This document shows positions 53,037 through 63,245 of a stretch of DNA of 64,000 nt, piece after piece. Each line of letters opens with the position of its first letter. Position 1 is the stretch's first letter. The position numbers and the translations under genes are program-made. Origin of the DNA: Amphritea pacifica (lineage in GTDB: Bacteria > Pseudomonadota > Gammaproteobacteria > Pseudomonadales > Balneatricaceae); assembly GCF_016924145.1 (NCBI RefSeq), contig NZ_JAFFZO010000013.1, forward strand, positions 53,389 through 117,388, given 5' to 3'. The notes below the pieces were generated by a model. The model worked only from the letters and a program-made list of their open reading frames with translations. It was not told the origin of the DNA and did no database searches.

Positions 53037-53154
53037 TAACGTCAGGCTGTGTGGCTATATTATGGATGGCGAATTATTGGCCATTGTCGTCTGAGTAAAA
53101 AGAATATCAATGTAAGCCCCGTGATTCACGGGCTAATCGGGAGTGTGAAGGGCT

Positions 53155-53781
53155 GTGATAGGACGACTGAGAGGCGAGTTGCTGGAAAAACATCCGCCGC
53201 AGCTGGTGATCGATGTAGCGGGTGTTGGCTATGAGGTTGATGCCTCAATGAACACCTTTTATCAGTTGCCGGAGGTTGGGCGACAGGTAACGCTCTATAC
53301 CCATATGGTGGTGCGCGAAGATGCTCAGCTATTGTACGGTTTTTATGAACGTACTGAGCGTTCGCTGTTCCGCACGCTGATAAAGGTCAACGGTGTGGGG
53401 CCTAAGCTGGCCCTGACCATCTTGTCGGGTATCAGTGTTAACGAGTTTGTTCAATCGGTGCAGCACCAGGATACCGCGGCGCTGGTACGTTTACCCGGAG
53501 TAGGTAAGAAGACCGCTGAAAGACTGATTATTGAGATGAAAGATAAGCTGCAGGATTTCCACTTTAGTGATCTCGATGAATTTACCCTGACCGATGGGCT
53601 GGGGCCGGTTGTCAGTGCGCCGTCAAGCGATAACCGTGCGGAAGCGGAAAGTGCACTGGTGGCACTGGGATATAAGCCGGTGCAGGCAACTAAGTCGATC
53701 GCTCAGGCTGAAAAGAGCAACCCAGGCGCGTCCAGTGAAGAGCTGATTCGGGCGGCACTGAAAAGTATGGTGCAGGGGTGA
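53155..53781 (+). CDS. ruvA: Holliday junction helicase subunit RuvA
   Basis: 208 aa (E. coli 203). DNA-binding tetramer that holds the junction for RuvB. Domain I ([28 protein letters not shown]), helix-hairpin-helix motifs ([32 protein letters not shown]), and the C-terminal RuvB-binding domain are present. The start is a GTG with GAAGGG upstream. Confidence 0.96.
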   Translation: MIGRLRGELLEKHPPQLVIDVAGVGYEVDASMNTFYQLPEVGRQVTLYTHMVVREDAQLLYGFYERTERSLFRTLIKVNGVGPKLALTILSGISVNEFVQSVQHQDTAALVRLPGVGKKTAERLIIEMKDKLQDFHFSDLDEFTLTDGLGPVVSAPSSDNRAEAESALVALGYKPVQATKSIAQAEKSNPGASSEELIRAALKSMVQG

Positions 53782-53811
53782 TAACTCAATGATAACGACA
53801 GGGTGCAGTCT

Positions 53812-54828
53812 ATGATCGAAGCGGACCGCTTTATATCTCCGGTTGTCAGTGCGCCTCAGGAGGAGGTGCAGGACCGCGCTATCCGGCCAAAATCGTTGCA
53901 GGACTATGTTGGTCAGCCGGTGGTTAAAGAGCAGATGGAGATCTTTATCGGTGCGGCTAGAAAGCGGCAGGAAGCCCTTGATCACACGCTTATTTTCGGC
54001 CCTCCCGGGCTGGGGAAAACCACGCTGGCTAATATTATTGCCAATGAGATGGGCTGCGATATTAAAACCACCTCGGGGCCGGTACTTGAAAAGGCCGGTG
54101 ATCTGGCCGCGATGCTGACCAATCTTGAGCCGGGGGATGTGCTGTTTATCGATGAGATACACCGCCTGAGTGCTTCGGTGGAGGAGGTACTCTATCCGGC
54201 GATGGAGGATTATCAGCTGGATATTATGATAGGAGAAGGGCCTGCGGCCCGCTCTATCAAGCTTGAGCTGCCACCGTTTACGCTGGTGGGGGCAACCACC
54301 CGTGCGGGGTTGCTGACCTCGCCATTACGGGATCGTTTTGGCATTGTGCAGCGGCTGGAGTTTTATAATATTGATGACCTTACCTCTATTGTTGAGCGCT
54401 CGGCAAGGTTGTCAGGAAGTGGTGTGGATCGCGAAGGCGCTATTGAAATAGCCCGGCGTTCCCGCGGGACTCCGCGAATTGCAAACCGGCTGTTACGCCG
54501 GGCCAGAGATTATGCGGAGGTGAAAGGCGATGGGCGAATCTCCCTGGAGATGGCAGACCTTGCATTGAATATGCTTAATGTTGATGAACATGGTTTTGAT
54601 CATATGGATCGCCGGCTTCTGCTGGCGATGATAGAAAAATTTGGCGGTGGTCCGGTGGGGGTTGATAGCCTGGCGGCGGCTATCAGTGAAGAGCGGGATA
54701 CCATTGAAGATGTGCTGGAGCCCTATCTGATTCAGCAGGGGTTTATGATGCGTACACCGCGAGGCCGGGTGGTGACCGACAACGCTTATCGCCATTTTGG
54801 CCTTGATTTGCCTGACCGGGATCAATAG
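53812..54828 (+). CDS. ruvB: Holliday junction helicase subunit RuvB
   Basis: 338 aa (E. coli 336). AAA+ motor. Start [12 protein letters not shown] at 53812 matches the family; an upstream GTG at 53803 does not. Walker [12 protein letters not shown] near 62-70, Walker [10 protein letters not shown] near 111-117, sensor AATTRAG, and the winged-helix C-terminal domain are visible. It lies 30 bp after ruvA. Confidence 0.97.
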   Translation: MIEADRFISPVVSAPQEEVQDRAIRPKSLQDYVGQPVVKEQMEIFIGAARKRQEALDHTLIFGPPGLGKTTLANIIANEMGCDIKTTSGPVLEKAGDLAAMLTNLEPGDVLFIDEIHRLSASVEEVLYPAMEDYQLDIMIGEGPAARSIKLELPPFTLVGATTRAGLLTSPLRDRFGIVQRLEFYNIDDLTSIVERSARLSGSGVDREGAIEIARRSRGTPRIANRLLRRARDYAEVKGDGRISLEMADLALNMLNVDEHGFDHMDRRLLLAMIEKFGGGPVGVDSLAAAISEERDTIEDVLEPYLIQQGFMMRTPRGRVVTDNAYRHFGLDLPDRDQ

Positions 54829-54935
54829 ATAATTGATCAGCCAGTGATAACTGATTTATATCAAAGCAGAGTAATGGTTTAGGGGTTAACTTTTAAGTCG
54901 TGAACATAAAACAATAATGTTTAAGGCGCTAAAGT

Positions 54936-55346
54936 ATGAACACTATGAAACTCTGTTGCCTGAATCAGTCGCAACTAAAAGGTCTCAAGCGAGAGTTGCA
55001 AATATTGCATGAGCAGTTACAGGCGGATCTGAAAGCGGAGCAGAGCGATCAGCAGGAAGAGCTTAGTCAGCTAAGCTGTTCTGAAGTACATGATCGTTGT
55101 GAAGCGGCGGCAGCTACCGAACTCAATCAAACCAGCTTATCGCATATCAAACAGCTCGAAGAGGAGATTCGCGAGTGTCAGAGTGCTTTGCAGCGGATAG
55201 AGAACGGAGGTTATGGATGCTGTGAAAAATGTGGTGAAGAGATCGAACTTAACCGCCTGATGGCTAACCCTGCAGCTGTTTTGTGTGTTGGCTGTCAGTC
55301 CAGAGATGAACTGCACCGGGTCCGGGACTGCGGGGCAGCTTTCTGA
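54936..55346 (+). CDS. TraR/DksA C4-type zinc finger protein
   Basis: 136 aa. N-terminal coiled-coil (1-90) and a C-terminal Cys4 zinc finger, CCEKCGEEI and CVGCQ near 102-125, as in the DksA/TraR family that binds RNA polymerase secondary channel. The N-terminus lacks the DksA DxxDxA tip as far as I can see, so a DksA function is not certain. Followed by a terminator. Confidence 0.85.
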   Translation: MNTMKLCCLNQSQLKGLKRELQILHEQLQADLKAEQSDQQEELSQLSCSEVHDRCEAAAATELNQTSLSHIKQLEEEIRECQSALQRIENGGYGCCEKCGEEIELNRLMANPAAVLCVGCQSRDELHRVRDCGAAF

Positions 55347-55368
55347 GTGGTTTTTCTGTTTGTTTTTG

Positions 55369-55392
55369 GCCGCCTGTTGAGGCGGCTTTTTT
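55369..55392 (+). terminator. Terminator of the DksA-like gene
   Basis: GCCGCCT (55369-55375), loop GTTG, AGGCGGC (55380-55386), then six T. Confidence 0.9.
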
Positions 55393-55597
55393 ATGTCTGC
55401 AGCTTGCCTGGGTTGAACTTTTATCGCCTCCCGGCATCCAACCGTCGGCTGCTGTTCAGGTGCGGTTTATCAAACTCAGGATAAAGTACTGAATCAGGGT
55501 AAATATGTTTTTTTGTCAGAAAAAGAGCAGATTTTAAACGCTGATCTCGCTACTATCAGAGCCAGTTTTTCAGATTTCTACAGAAGGGGTTATAAAC

Positions 55598-56278
55598 GTG
55601 CCGGATAAAATGTCGATCTGGAGTCTGGTAGCTAATGCCAGTTTTGTTGTCCAGTTGGTAATGTTGCTGCTACTGCTGGCATCACTGCTTTCCTGGGTTA
55701 TGATTTTTCAGCGTCATTTTGTTTTGCGCCAGGCGCAGCGCAAATTAAGGGCTTTTGAAGATCGCTTCTGGTCCGGGGTGGATCTCAGTCAGCTGTTTCG
55801 TGAAGTGAACTCCGATCCCGATAGCAGTAACGGCGCTGAGAATGTTTTCCGTGCAGGACTGAAAGAGTTCAGTCGGCTCAGTCAGCAGTCGGGCGCGGAC
55901 CGGGATGCCATTATGGATGGGGCGCAACGCAGCATGCGTGTGGCGCTGGCCCGGGAGGAAGAAAAGCTTGAGATGCACCTGCCATTTCTGGCAACGGTTG
56001 GGTCAACCAGTCCCTATGTCGGTTTGTTTGGCACTGTTTGGGGAATAATGAACTCATTCCGGGGGCTGGCAAATGTCCATCAGGCAACGCTGGCTTCGGT
56101 TGCTCCGGGGATATCTGAAGCGCTGATTGCAACAGCTATCGGCCTGTTTGCCGCGATTCCCGCGGTTATTGCCTACAACCGTTTTTCAGCAAAAACCGAA
56201 TCGCTGATGAACAGTTATGAAACCTTTGCCGATGAATTCTCCAGTGTATTGCATCGCCGTGTGCACACCTCAAGCTGA
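55598..56278 (+). CDS. tolQ: Tol-Pal system protein TolQ
   Basis: 226 aa (E. coli 230). Inner-membrane stator of the Tol motor. Hydrophobic segment 1 at about 12-38, then a cytoplasmic loop, and segments 2 and 3 at 130-175 (GLFGTVWGIMNSFRGLANVHQATLASVAPGISEALIATA). GTG start with AGAAGGGG upstream; an ATG five codons in is an alternative. ybgC, often upstream, is absent. Confidence 0.96.
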   Translation: MPDKMSIWSLVANASFVVQLVMLLLLLASLLSWVMIFQRHFVLRQAQRKLRAFEDRFWSGVDLSQLFREVNSDPDSSNGAENVFRAGLKEFSRLSQQSGADRDAIMDGAQRSMRVALAREEEKLEMHLPFLATVGSTSPYVGLFGTVWGIMNSFRGLANVHQATLASVAPGISEALIATAIGLFAAIPAVIAYNRFSAKTESLMNSYETFADEFSSVLHRRVHTSS

Positions 56279-56297
56279 TCTGTAACAGGCTGGTATT

Positions 56298-56714
56298 ATG
56301 ATTCGCAGAGTGAAAAAAAGACGCAAGCTGAACGCTGAGATCAACGTTGTTCCCTATATTGATGTGATGATGGTGTTGTTGGTGATCTTCATGATTACCG
56401 CGCCCATGCTGACTCAGGGAGTTGATGTTCAGTTGCCAAAGGCTGGTTCCGATCCCGTTGATACCGAGGACAGTGAACCGCTGATTGTGACTGTCGATAA
56501 AGAGGGACTTTATTACATTGATGTCGGCGGCGATCCCCTGAAAGCGGTCACGGGTGATGTTGTCGGGGAACGGGTTAGTAAAGTTCTGAGTAACAATCCG
56601 AAGAAGTTGCTGCTGGTGAGAGGTGATAAGGGCGTCGATTACGATCATGTCATACAGCTGATGACGTTGTTGCAGCAGGCCGGTGCTGAAACTGTCGGAC
56701 TGGTAACAGAGTAG
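56298..56714 (+). CDS. tolR: Tol-Pal system protein TolR
   Basis: 138 aa (E. coli 142). Membrane protein of the ExbD/TolR family. KLNAEINVVPYIDVMMVLLVIFMITAPML holds the transmembrane helix with its conserved Asp. The C-terminal periplasmic domain includes VRGDKGVDYDHVIQLM. It is 19 bp after tolQ and one base before tolA. Confidence 0.96.
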   Translation: MIRRVKKRRKLNAEINVVPYIDVMMVLLVIFMITAPMLTQGVDVQLPKAGSDPVDTEDSEPLIVTVDKEGLYYIDVGGDPLKAVTGDVVGERVSKVLSNNPKKLLLVRGDKGVDYDHVIQLMTLLQQAGAETVGLVTE

Positions 56715-56721
56715 TTTGATT

Positions 56722-57663
56722 GTGAATTTGAGAAGTTACCTGTTTCCTGCATTGCTGGCCCTGATTCTCCATTCAGTGATTCTCAGTGCACTCTTTTATA
56801 GCTGGTTCGGTTATGCCGAAGAAGAGAAGCATCTCGTGCCGCGACATGTCAAAGCCCAGATGGTTGATCTTAAGTCCCAGCTGAAAGCTCATCAGCAGGA
56901 TAAACAGGCTGAGGCGCGCCGTAAGCAAGAGGAACAGAAAAAAGCTGAAGCTAAGAAACGGGCTGATGAGCGTAAAAAAGAAGCGCAGAAAGAGGAAGCA
57001 CTGAAAAAAGAGGCTCTTAAGAAAGAGCAGGCGCGCAAGAAAGAGGAGGCTTTGAAACAGGCGGAAGCTAAAAAGAAAGCGGAAGCACTGAAGCAGAAGA
57101 CTCTTAAACAAGAGGCGCTTAAGAAAGAGGCGGCGCTGAAGAAAGCGGAAGCACAAAAGAAAGCTGAAGCCCTGAAGAAAGCGCAAGCGGCAGAAGCCGC
57201 CAGGAAAAAACAGCAGGAAGAAGCCCGTCGTAAAGCTGAGGCTCAGAAAGAAGCTGAGCGTAAACAGGCAGAGAAACAGCGTCTGGAGCAGCAGCGCCGA
57301 GAGGCTGAATTAGTCGCTGCGATGGCCGCCGAAGAACAGGAAATGCAGAGGCAGGCAGATCAGAGGGCTATTGCCGGGTATAGTGACTATATTGCAGCCG
57401 AAGTGGAAAGTAACTGGAGTCGGCCACCCAGTGCCCGAAATGGCATGAGGGTTGTTCTGTCACTTCACCTGTTACCCACCGGAGAGGTTGATAACGTTTA
57501 TGTCGTTAAAAGCAGCGGTGACAGTTATTTCGATGAGAGTGCGGTCCGGGCTGTTAAACGGGTAGGGCGATTCTCCGAGCTGCAAAATATGGATCCGGTA
57601 TTGTTTGATCGGAGCTTTCGTAAATTCAGTCTTAATTTTAATCCGTCAGATCTTCGCAGGTAA
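56722..57663 (+). CDS. tolA: Tol-Pal system protein TolA
   Basis: 313 aa; links inner and outer membranes in the Tol system. One N-terminal transmembrane segment (FPALLALILHSVILSALF), then a long Lys/Glu/Ala helical domain (about 55-215) made of short KKAEALKK-type repeats, and a compact C-terminal domain (YIAAEVESNWSRPPSAR, VSLHLLPTGEVDNV). It is shorter than E. coli TolA because the middle is shorter. The start is GTG at 56722; TTG at 56716 is an alternative. Confidence 0.95.
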   Translation: MNLRSYLFPALLALILHSVILSALFYSWFGYAEEEKHLVPRHVKAQMVDLKSQLKAHQQDKQAEARRKQEEQKKAEAKKRADERKKEAQKEEALKKEALKKEQARKKEEALKQAEAKKKAEALKQKTLKQEALKKEAALKKAEAQKKAEALKKAQAAEAARKKQQEEARRKAEAQKEAERKQAEKQRLEQQRREAELVAAMAAEEQEMQRQADQRAIAGYSDYIAAEVESNWSRPPSARNGMRVVLSLHLLPTGEVDNVYVVKSSGDSYFDESAVRAVKRVGRFSELQNMDPVLFDRSFRKFSLNFNPSDLRR

Positions 57664-57669
57664 TCAGTC

Positions 57670-58956
57670 ATGAAACGTACCTTATTTTTCATATTTTTAT
57701 TCTTTTTCAGTGTGCTGGCGCGGGCTGAACTGACCGTTGAAATTACACAGGGGGTTGATAAGCCTACACCTGTTGCTGTCGTTCCATTTGCTTTCAGTGG
57801 TGTTCAGGCGCTACCTGAAGACGTTGCGAAGGTGATCAATGATGACCTCTATCGCAGCGGTATGTTCAAGCTTATGCCGCGGGAAAATATGCTCAGTTTC
57901 CCCTCCGACCGCAGCTCACTCTATTTTCGTGACTGGCGAATCAGCGGTAGTGATTTTATTGTTATTGGGCGGATCAAGGAGATCGAAGGGCAACTGAGTG
58001 TTGCTTTTGAACTCTACGATATCCTCAAAGAGGAGCAAATTCTGAGAGAAGAGGGGATTAAAGCAAACCGAACTAACCTGCGAGCAGTGGGGCACTATAT
58101 CAGTGATAAGGTGTTTGAGGCGCTGACCGGTGTCCGGGGTGCATTTTCCACCCATATTGTTTATGTCACCGCGAAACAGCTGGCACCATCTAAACATAGT
58201 TATCGTTTGATGTATGCAGATTCAGATGGACACAATGCCAGAGAAATTCTTAATTCCAATGAGCCAATTATGTCGCCTGCCTGGTCCCAGGACGGTACTA
58301 AACTCGCATATGTCTCATTTGAATCGGGCCGGCCAGCGGTCTACATCCAGTATCTGGCTACCGGTAAGCGTGAGAAGGTCCAATCATTCCGGGGCCTGAA
58401 CGGTGCACCGTCCTGGTCGCCGGATGGTCGTCAACTGGCGCTGGTGCTCTCTAAGGATGGTAATCCTGAGATCTACGTGCTGGACCTGCAGCAGCGCCGC
58501 CTGACCCGCATAACTCACCACTTTGGCATCGATACCGAACCGTCCTGGTCGCCGGATGGTCAATCGCTGATCTTTACTTCGGACCGCGGTGGTCAGCCAC
58601 AGATCTATTCAATCTATCTGCCAACCCGTGATGTCACGCGACTGACATTTGAAGGGCAGTATAATGCCCGTGGACGTCTGACCCAGGATGGTCGTTTTCT
58701 GGCGATGGTGCATCAGAGCAATGGATCGTTTCATATTGCGGTGCAGGATTTGCGCACCGGCCGGGTAGATCTTCTGACCGAAACCTTTATGGATGAATCC
58801 CCTACGATTGCACCGAATGGCAGTATTATCCTGTATGCCACTCAGGAAGGTGTGCGGGGTGTATTATCAGCGGTGTCGCTTGATGGTCGGGTGAAGTTCC
58901 GTTTGCCGTCATCGGATGGCGATGTCCGTGAACCGGCCTGGTCGCCTTTCCAGTAA
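57670..58956 (+). CDS. tolB: Tol-Pal system beta-propeller TolB
   Basis: 428 aa (E. coli 430). Periplasmic protein that binds Pal and TolA. Signal peptide 1-19 (LFFIFLFFFSVLARA), N-terminal alpha/beta domain (AVVPFAFSG to about 165), then six-bladed propeller repeats with PAWSQDGTKLAYVS and PSWSPDGRQLALVLS motifs. It is six bases after tolA. Confidence 0.96.
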   Translation: MKRTLFFIFLFFFSVLARAELTVEITQGVDKPTPVAVVPFAFSGVQALPEDVAKVINDDLYRSGMFKLMPRENMLSFPSDRSSLYFRDWRISGSDFIVIGRIKEIEGQLSVAFELYDILKEEQILREEGIKANRTNLRAVGHYISDKVFEALTGVRGAFSTHIVYVTAKQLAPSKHSYRLMYADSDGHNAREILNSNEPIMSPAWSQDGTKLAYVSFESGRPAVYIQYLATGKREKVQSFRGLNGAPSWSPDGRQLALVLSKDGNPEIYVLDLQQRRLTRITHHFGIDTEPSWSPDGQSLIFTSDRGGQPQIYSIYLPTRDVTRLTFEGQYNARGRLTQDGRFLAMVHQSNGSFHIAVQDLRTGRVDLLTETFMDESPTIAPNGSIILYATQEGVRGVLSAVSLDGRVKFRLPSSDGDVREPAWSPFQ

Positions 58957-59154
58957 GGGGTGTTTTCAGGCTTTTCAGTGGTCAGTGACTGCACTGAGTG
59001 ACAAGTTGACTGCACAAAGGTACAAAGTTAAATCAATTAGTTAGAAAAGTCGCTGGATTGACTCGCGGCTCTTGCAATCATGCTTAGCAAGCTTTACTTT
59101 AGGCAGGATTGAGGTTTTATTCGCACATAATTGGCTAAAAATTAGGAGTGTTCG

Positions 59155-59661
59155 ATGCGTGCTATGAATATTGGCAAAGCGACTGCTTTGGCGTTAACTG
59201 TCGTTTGGGCAGCAGGCTGTAGTACAACAAATACAACAGACACTGATACGATGGGCAGTGACACTGCTCCGGCGACTACGACTCAGGCTGTTTCTGATTC
59301 TTCTATGTCCGGCACTACTATGGCCGATGTGAAGAATCTGGCAACTGTGTTCTACTTTGATTTCGACCAGACTCAGGTTAAGCCTGAAGCGGTTGCCGCT
59401 CTGCGTGGTCACGCTAAATACCTGGCAGACAACCCATCTGCTTCTGTTGTTCTGGAAGGTCATGCTGATGAGCGTGGAACCCGTGAATACAACATGGCTC
59501 TGGGTGAGCGTCGTGCACAGGCTATCGCTCGTGTTCTGACTGTTAATGGTGTTTCCAGCAGCCAGATTGAACTGGTGAGCTTTGGTGAAGAAAAACCGGT
59601 GGTTATGGGTCATAACGAAAGTTCATGGGCTCAGAACCGTCGCGTAGAACTGAAATACTAA
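59155..59661 (+). CDS. pal: Peptidoglycan-associated lipoprotein Pal
   Basis: 168 aa (E. coli 173). Outer-membrane lipoprotein of the Tol-Pal system. Signal with lipobox WAAGC (Cys near 22), a Thr/Ser/Asp-rich linker, and an OmpA-like peptidoglycan-binding domain ([47 protein letters not shown]). GGAG lies six bases before the ATG. A gap of about 200 bp before it may hold an extra promoter. Confidence 0.97.
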   Translation: MRAMNIGKATALALTVVWAAGCSTTNTTDTDTMGSDTAPATTTQAVSDSSMSGTTMADVKNLATVFYFDFDQTQVKPEAVAALRGHAKYLADNPSASVVLEGHADERGTREYNMALGERRAQAIARVLTVNGVSSSQIELVSFGEEKPVVMGHNESSWAQNRRVELKY

Positions 59662-59685
59662 TCACCTGTCAGGTTGTTAGTTTCA

Positions 59686-60453
59686 ATGCGCAAAGCATAT
59701 GGTTTGACTGCCGCACTGGTGCTATGCAGCACCGGTGCTCTGGCGGCAGATCCTGTTCAGGTGATTGAGTTGCAGGTCGATGATGGGACTGCAAACCGGT
59801 CATCGGTTAACAGGCCCGCGGGCCAGTTTGTCGGTAACGGCAGTAACGATACAGTGATGTTGTTACAGCAGTTACAGGATGAAGTCCGCTCCCTTCGGGG
59901 AATGGTTGAGCAGCAGCAATATCAGATTCGTCAGATGGAGCAGCAGCAACGGGATCGTTATCGCGATCTTGATCGGCGAATTGTCGCGCTTCAGGGGGCG
60001 GGTTCCACCCGGCAGCCTGCCGACGGTTCTGATCAGCCTTCTGCAGCTGTAGCGCCGATGCCTTTACCCGCAGCGGATAGTACGCCTACGGATGCACAGG
60101 CCTATCAGCAGGCTTTTGGGTTGGTGCGGCAAAAGGATTTCCCCGCGGCGCTGGATGCCTTCGATAAGTTTATCGAGCTGTATCCGGACAGTGCGAGATT
60201 GCCTAATGCCTATTACTGGGTAGGTGAGGTGAATCTGGCGGAGCAAAAGCTGGAGCCTGCTAAAGCAGCATTTGAGAAAGTCCTGAAAACGTTTCCCGAG
60301 CACAGAAAAGCAGCCGATGCCACATACAAGCTTGGTGTGATCTATCATCAGATGGGGGATCAGGCTAAAGCAAATGATATGTTTAATGACACTATCTCAC
60401 GTTATCCTGACAGTTCTGCCGCCGGTCTGGCACGCGATTACCTGAAAAGATAA
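59686..60453 (+). CDS. cpoB: Cell division coordinator CpoB (YbgF)
   Basis: 255 aa from the ATG at 59686; a TTG four codons upstream is less likely. Signal peptide 1-21. A coiled coil at about 60-105 (LLQQLQDEVRSLRGMVEQQQ) is followed by tetratricopeptide repeats (AYQQAFGLVRQKDFPAALDAF, ADATYKLGVIYHQMGD). CpoB links outer-membrane constriction with peptidoglycan synthesis. It completes tolQRAB-pal-cpoB. Confidence 0.95.
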   Translation: MRKAYGLTAALVLCSTGALAADPVQVIELQVDDGTANRSSVNRPAGQFVGNGSNDTVMLLQQLQDEVRSLRGMVEQQQYQIRQMEQQQRDRYRDLDRRIVALQGAGSTRQPADGSDQPSAAVAPMPLPAADSTPTDAQAYQQAFGLVRQKDFPAALDAFDKFIELYPDSARLPNAYYWVGEVNLAEQKLEPAKAAFEKVLKTFPEHRKAADATYKLGVIYHQMGDQAKANDMFNDTISRYPDSSAAGLARDYLKR

Positions 60454-60479
60454 CGACTGAAATTCCTTAAGGTTGTGTA

Positions 60480-61166
60480 ATGAGTACTCCCTCCAACAAT
60501 GCTGTTGTATTGTTATCCGGTGGTCTTGATTCGGCTACCGCGCTGGCGATGGCGGTTGAGCGTGGTTTTAACTGCTATGTATTGAGCTTTGATTATGGCC
60601 AGCGGTCACAAACAGAGTTGCTGGCAGCGAAAAAAATTACCCGGGATCTGGATGTAAAAGAGCACCGGGTAGTGCGGCTTCATCTTGAGGACTTTGGGGG
60701 GTCTGCGCTGACTGATAACAGCATTGATGTTCCCGACCATGAGGAAGAGGGCATTCCGGTCACCTATGTGCCTGCACGCAACACCGTTTTTATGTCGCTG
60801 GCGCTGGCCTGGGCAGAGGTGCTTCATGCGCAGCATATCTTTATTGGGGTTAACGCTGTCGACTACTCCGGATATCCCGATTGCCGGCCAGAATATATCG
60901 CTGCTTTCGAGCAGATGGCCAATCTGGCGACTAAAACCGGCGTGGAGGGGGAGCGGCTGACGATTGAGACCCCGCTAATCGATCTGACTAAAGCTGAGAT
61001 TATCAGAGAGGGGGTCCGTCTGGGGGTTAACTATGGTTTGACCGTTTCCTGTTACCAGGCGGATGATGATGGTCGGGCCTGTGGTGTATGTGACAGTTGT
61101 CGATTGCGGGCTAAAGGGTTTGAGGATGCCGGTGTAGCCGATCCAACCCGTTATATTACTGCCTGA
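60480..61166 (+). CDS. queC: 7-cyano-7-deazaguanine synthase QueC
   Basis: 228 aa (E. coli 231). Makes preQ0, the precursor of queuosine, which is placed in tRNA-Asp, -Asn, -His and -Tyr. PP-loop [17 protein letters not shown]; zinc site CGVCDSC with the earlier Cys in VSCYQAD. It is 26 bp after cpoB. queE, frequently next to it, is not seen here. Confidence 0.97.
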   Translation: MSTPSNNAVVLLSGGLDSATALAMAVERGFNCYVLSFDYGQRSQTELLAAKKITRDLDVKEHRVVRLHLEDFGGSALTDNSIDVPDHEEEGIPVTYVPARNTVFMSLALAWAEVLHAQHIFIGVNAVDYSGYPDCRPEYIAAFEQMANLATKTGVEGERLTIETPLIDLTKAEIIREGVRLGVNYGLTVSCYQADDDGRACGVCDSCRLRAKGFEDAGVADPTRYITA

Positions 61167-61221
61167 GGTTGCTGTTATCGTCTGCAGATGGGGCGGGCAC
61201 CGATGCAAGTATCTTAAACAG

Positions 61222-61242
61222 GGAGCCGCAGGGCTCCTTTTT
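61222..61242 (+). terminator. queC terminator
   Basis: GGAGCC (61222-61227), loop GCAG, GGCTCC (61232-61237), then five T. Confidence 0.8.
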
Positions 61243-61359
61243 CGTTACTTTTGCCTGAGTGAGGCAGAGAATTAGCATTTTCTGCATTGCAGTGGTGGTA
61301 TAATATTTATAGGTTTAAAATCCGTTACTGTTTAATTACCTAATTAAGAATATTTGTAA

Positions 61360-62409
61360 ATGTTGAATAAACAAGAGCTTTCAGACCGTATTCTGGTTCA
61401 GGAACACTTTGCTAAAGAGCATCTCCCCGGTGCGCTTGATCTGCAAAAGCAGGAGGAATACAAGAGCCGTATCAGGCAACTTCTTATCGAGAAGGATGCC
61501 TGCCTTGTGGCGCACTACTACACCGATGAAGTACTTCAGCAACTGGCTGATGAGACCGGTGGTTGTGTCTCTGACTCTCTTGAAATGGCGCGTTTTGGTA
61601 ACAACCATCCCGCCAAAACGCTGATCGTTGCCGGTGTTAAGTTCATGGGCGAGACGGCGAAGATTCTGAATCCTGAAAAACGGGTATTGATGCCAACGCT
61701 TGAAGCAACCTGTTCTCTGGATATCGGTTGTCCGGCGGATGAGTTTACCGCCTTTTGTGATGCGCATCCCGATCATGAAGTGGTGGTTTACGCTAATACC
61801 TCGGCCGCCGTCAAGGCACGCGCCGACTGGGTGGTTACCTCTGCTATCGCACTGAAAGTTGTTGAACATCTTGCGGATCAGGGTAAGAAGATTATCTGGG
61901 CTCCGGATAAACATCTGGGTGAGTATGTGCAGAAGCAAACCGGTATCGAGATGCTGATGTGGGATGCTGCCTGTATCGTCCATGAGGAGTTTAAGGCGCA
62001 GCGTTTGCTGGATCTTAAAAAAGTCTATCCTGAAGCGGCAGTGCTGGTGCATCCAGAATCTCCGGACCCGGTGGTAGAGCTGGCTGATGTGGTGGGGTCC
62101 ACTACCCAGATTATCAATGCTGCCCGTGATCTGCCGAATAAGCAGTTTATTGTCGCTACGGACAGGGCAATATTTTACAAGATGCGTCAGGCCGCGCCGG
62201 ATAAAGAGTTTATCGAAGCACCTACCGGCGGATCAGGTGCAACCTGTCGAAGCTGTGCGCACTGTCCCTGGATGGCCATGAACGGCCTGGAAAATGTGCT
62301 TCATGCGCTGGAGCAGGGCAGCGATGAAATTTTTGTCGATGAGTCGCTGATTGATGATGCCCGGCGACCCCTTCAGCGGATGCTGGATTTCTCCGCACAA
62401 AACGGTTGA
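61360..62409 (+). CDS. nadA: Quinolinate synthase NadA
   Basis: 349 aa (E. coli 347). Fe-S enzyme that condenses iminoaspartate and dihydroxyacetone phosphate to quinolinate, in NAD synthesis. Three triads ([22 protein letters not shown] onward) and Fe-S cysteines in TCSLDIGC and [13 protein letters not shown] are visible. A TATAAT at 61299-61304 is a likely promoter. Ends at a strong terminator shared with the convergent gene. Confidence 0.97.
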   Translation: MLNKQELSDRILVQEHFAKEHLPGALDLQKQEEYKSRIRQLLIEKDACLVAHYYTDEVLQQLADETGGCVSDSLEMARFGNNHPAKTLIVAGVKFMGETAKILNPEKRVLMPTLEATCSLDIGCPADEFTAFCDAHPDHEVVVYANTSAAVKARADWVVTSAIALKVVEHLADQGKKIIWAPDKHLGEYVQKQTGIEMLMWDAACIVHEEFKAQRLLDLKKVYPEAAVLVHPESPDPVVELADVVGSTTQIINAARDLPNKQFIVATDRAIFYKMRQAAPDKEFIEAPTGGSGATCRSCAHCPWMAMNGLENVLHALEQGSDEIFVDESLIDDARRPLQRMLDFSAQNG

Positions 62410-62423
62410 GTTGCTGCAAAACT

Positions 62424-62455
62424 AAAAAAGCCTGCTCAATAGAGCAGGCTTTTTG
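62424..62455. terminator. Bidirectional terminator between nadA and MaoC-like gene
   Basis: AAAAAGCCTGCTC, loop AATA, GAGCAGGCTTTTT: a perfect 13-bp stem with A and T tails on both sides. Confidence 0.92.
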
Positions 62456-62488
62456 TATTCCGGATAAAGCGATTTGTAATCGTGCAGC

Positions 62489-62920
62489 TTAAGCCGGACG
62501 CTTATCAACCATAAAAATACCATAGCCGGTTGCCACCAGCTTGTCACCCACGTGTACGTCGGTTCGCATTTTGACCCGGCGACGTTTCGTATCTATCTCT
62601 TCAACTGTACCGGTTGCTTTAGCCGTATCGCCAATATACACCGGTGCTTTGAACTGGATCGACTGGTCGATATAGATTGCGCCAGGTCCGGGCAACCGGG
62701 TGCCAGCCACGGTTGAGATCAGTGCTGCTGAAAACATACCGTGAACAATACGGTTTTTGAATTGAGTGGTGGCTGCGTATTCGCTGTTGATGTGAATAGG
62801 GTTGTTGTCACCGGAAATGCCTGCAAACATATACACATCGGCCTCGGAGATCGTCTTGGCATAGGATGCGCTCATCCCCACTTCCAGATCTTCCAGGTAG
62901 TAACCGTGCAGTTCATCCAT
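62489..62920 (-). CDS. MaoC-like (R)-specific enoyl-CoA hydratase
   Basis: 143 aa from the ATG at 62920, with GAGAGGAATT upstream; an open frame to 62959 adds 13 unlikely residues. MaoC/PhaJ hot-dog fold: DVYMFAGISGDNNPIHINSEYA has the hydratase motif with Asp and His, and RIVHGMFSAALIS follows. (R)-hydratases of this type can feed PHA synthesis, which fits the two phasins elsewhere in the window, but the substrate is not proven. Confidence 0.9.
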   Translation of the reverse strand: MDELHGYYLEDLEVGMSASYAKTISEADVYMFAGISGDNNPIHINSEYAATTQFKNRIVHGMFSAALISTVAGTRLPGPGAIYIDQSIQFKAPVYIGDTAKATGTVEEIDTKRRRVKMRTDVHVGDKLVATGYGIFMVDKRPA

Positions 62921-62959
62921 TAGTAATTCCTCTCTGTATCGCCATGGCCTGTTGGCCAT

Positions 62960-63245
62960 GACTGCTTTTCGGGTGGCCGCATAAGCGCCGGGCTGATGCG
63001 TGATTATTGTTTACCTGAATAGGCATAAACCCTAACCTAGTCTGGTTGCTGTTTCAATGAAGTATTCGGACAGACTCTTAGTAAAACAGGTTTTTGTTGC
63101 AGTGCGAAGGCATTCCTTATTGACCCGGCTCTGCAATGCCCTGAAATGGTTGGATTAAAGTGAGAGCGGTCCGAAAGTGGCGCAACTTTACCGCCACAAA
63201 TAGTGGCCATCGGTACTGTCTGACTATTGCAGTTTAAGCCGGGCT
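62960..63245. other. Intergenic region after MaoC-like gene
   Basis: No gene, tRNA or repeat is recognised. It should contain promoters for the flanking divergent genes. Confidence 0.3.

Noticed and set aside
56900-57350. Lys/Ala/Glu-rich repeats as a possible novel repetitive gene
   Set aside because: This is the normal central domain of TolA.
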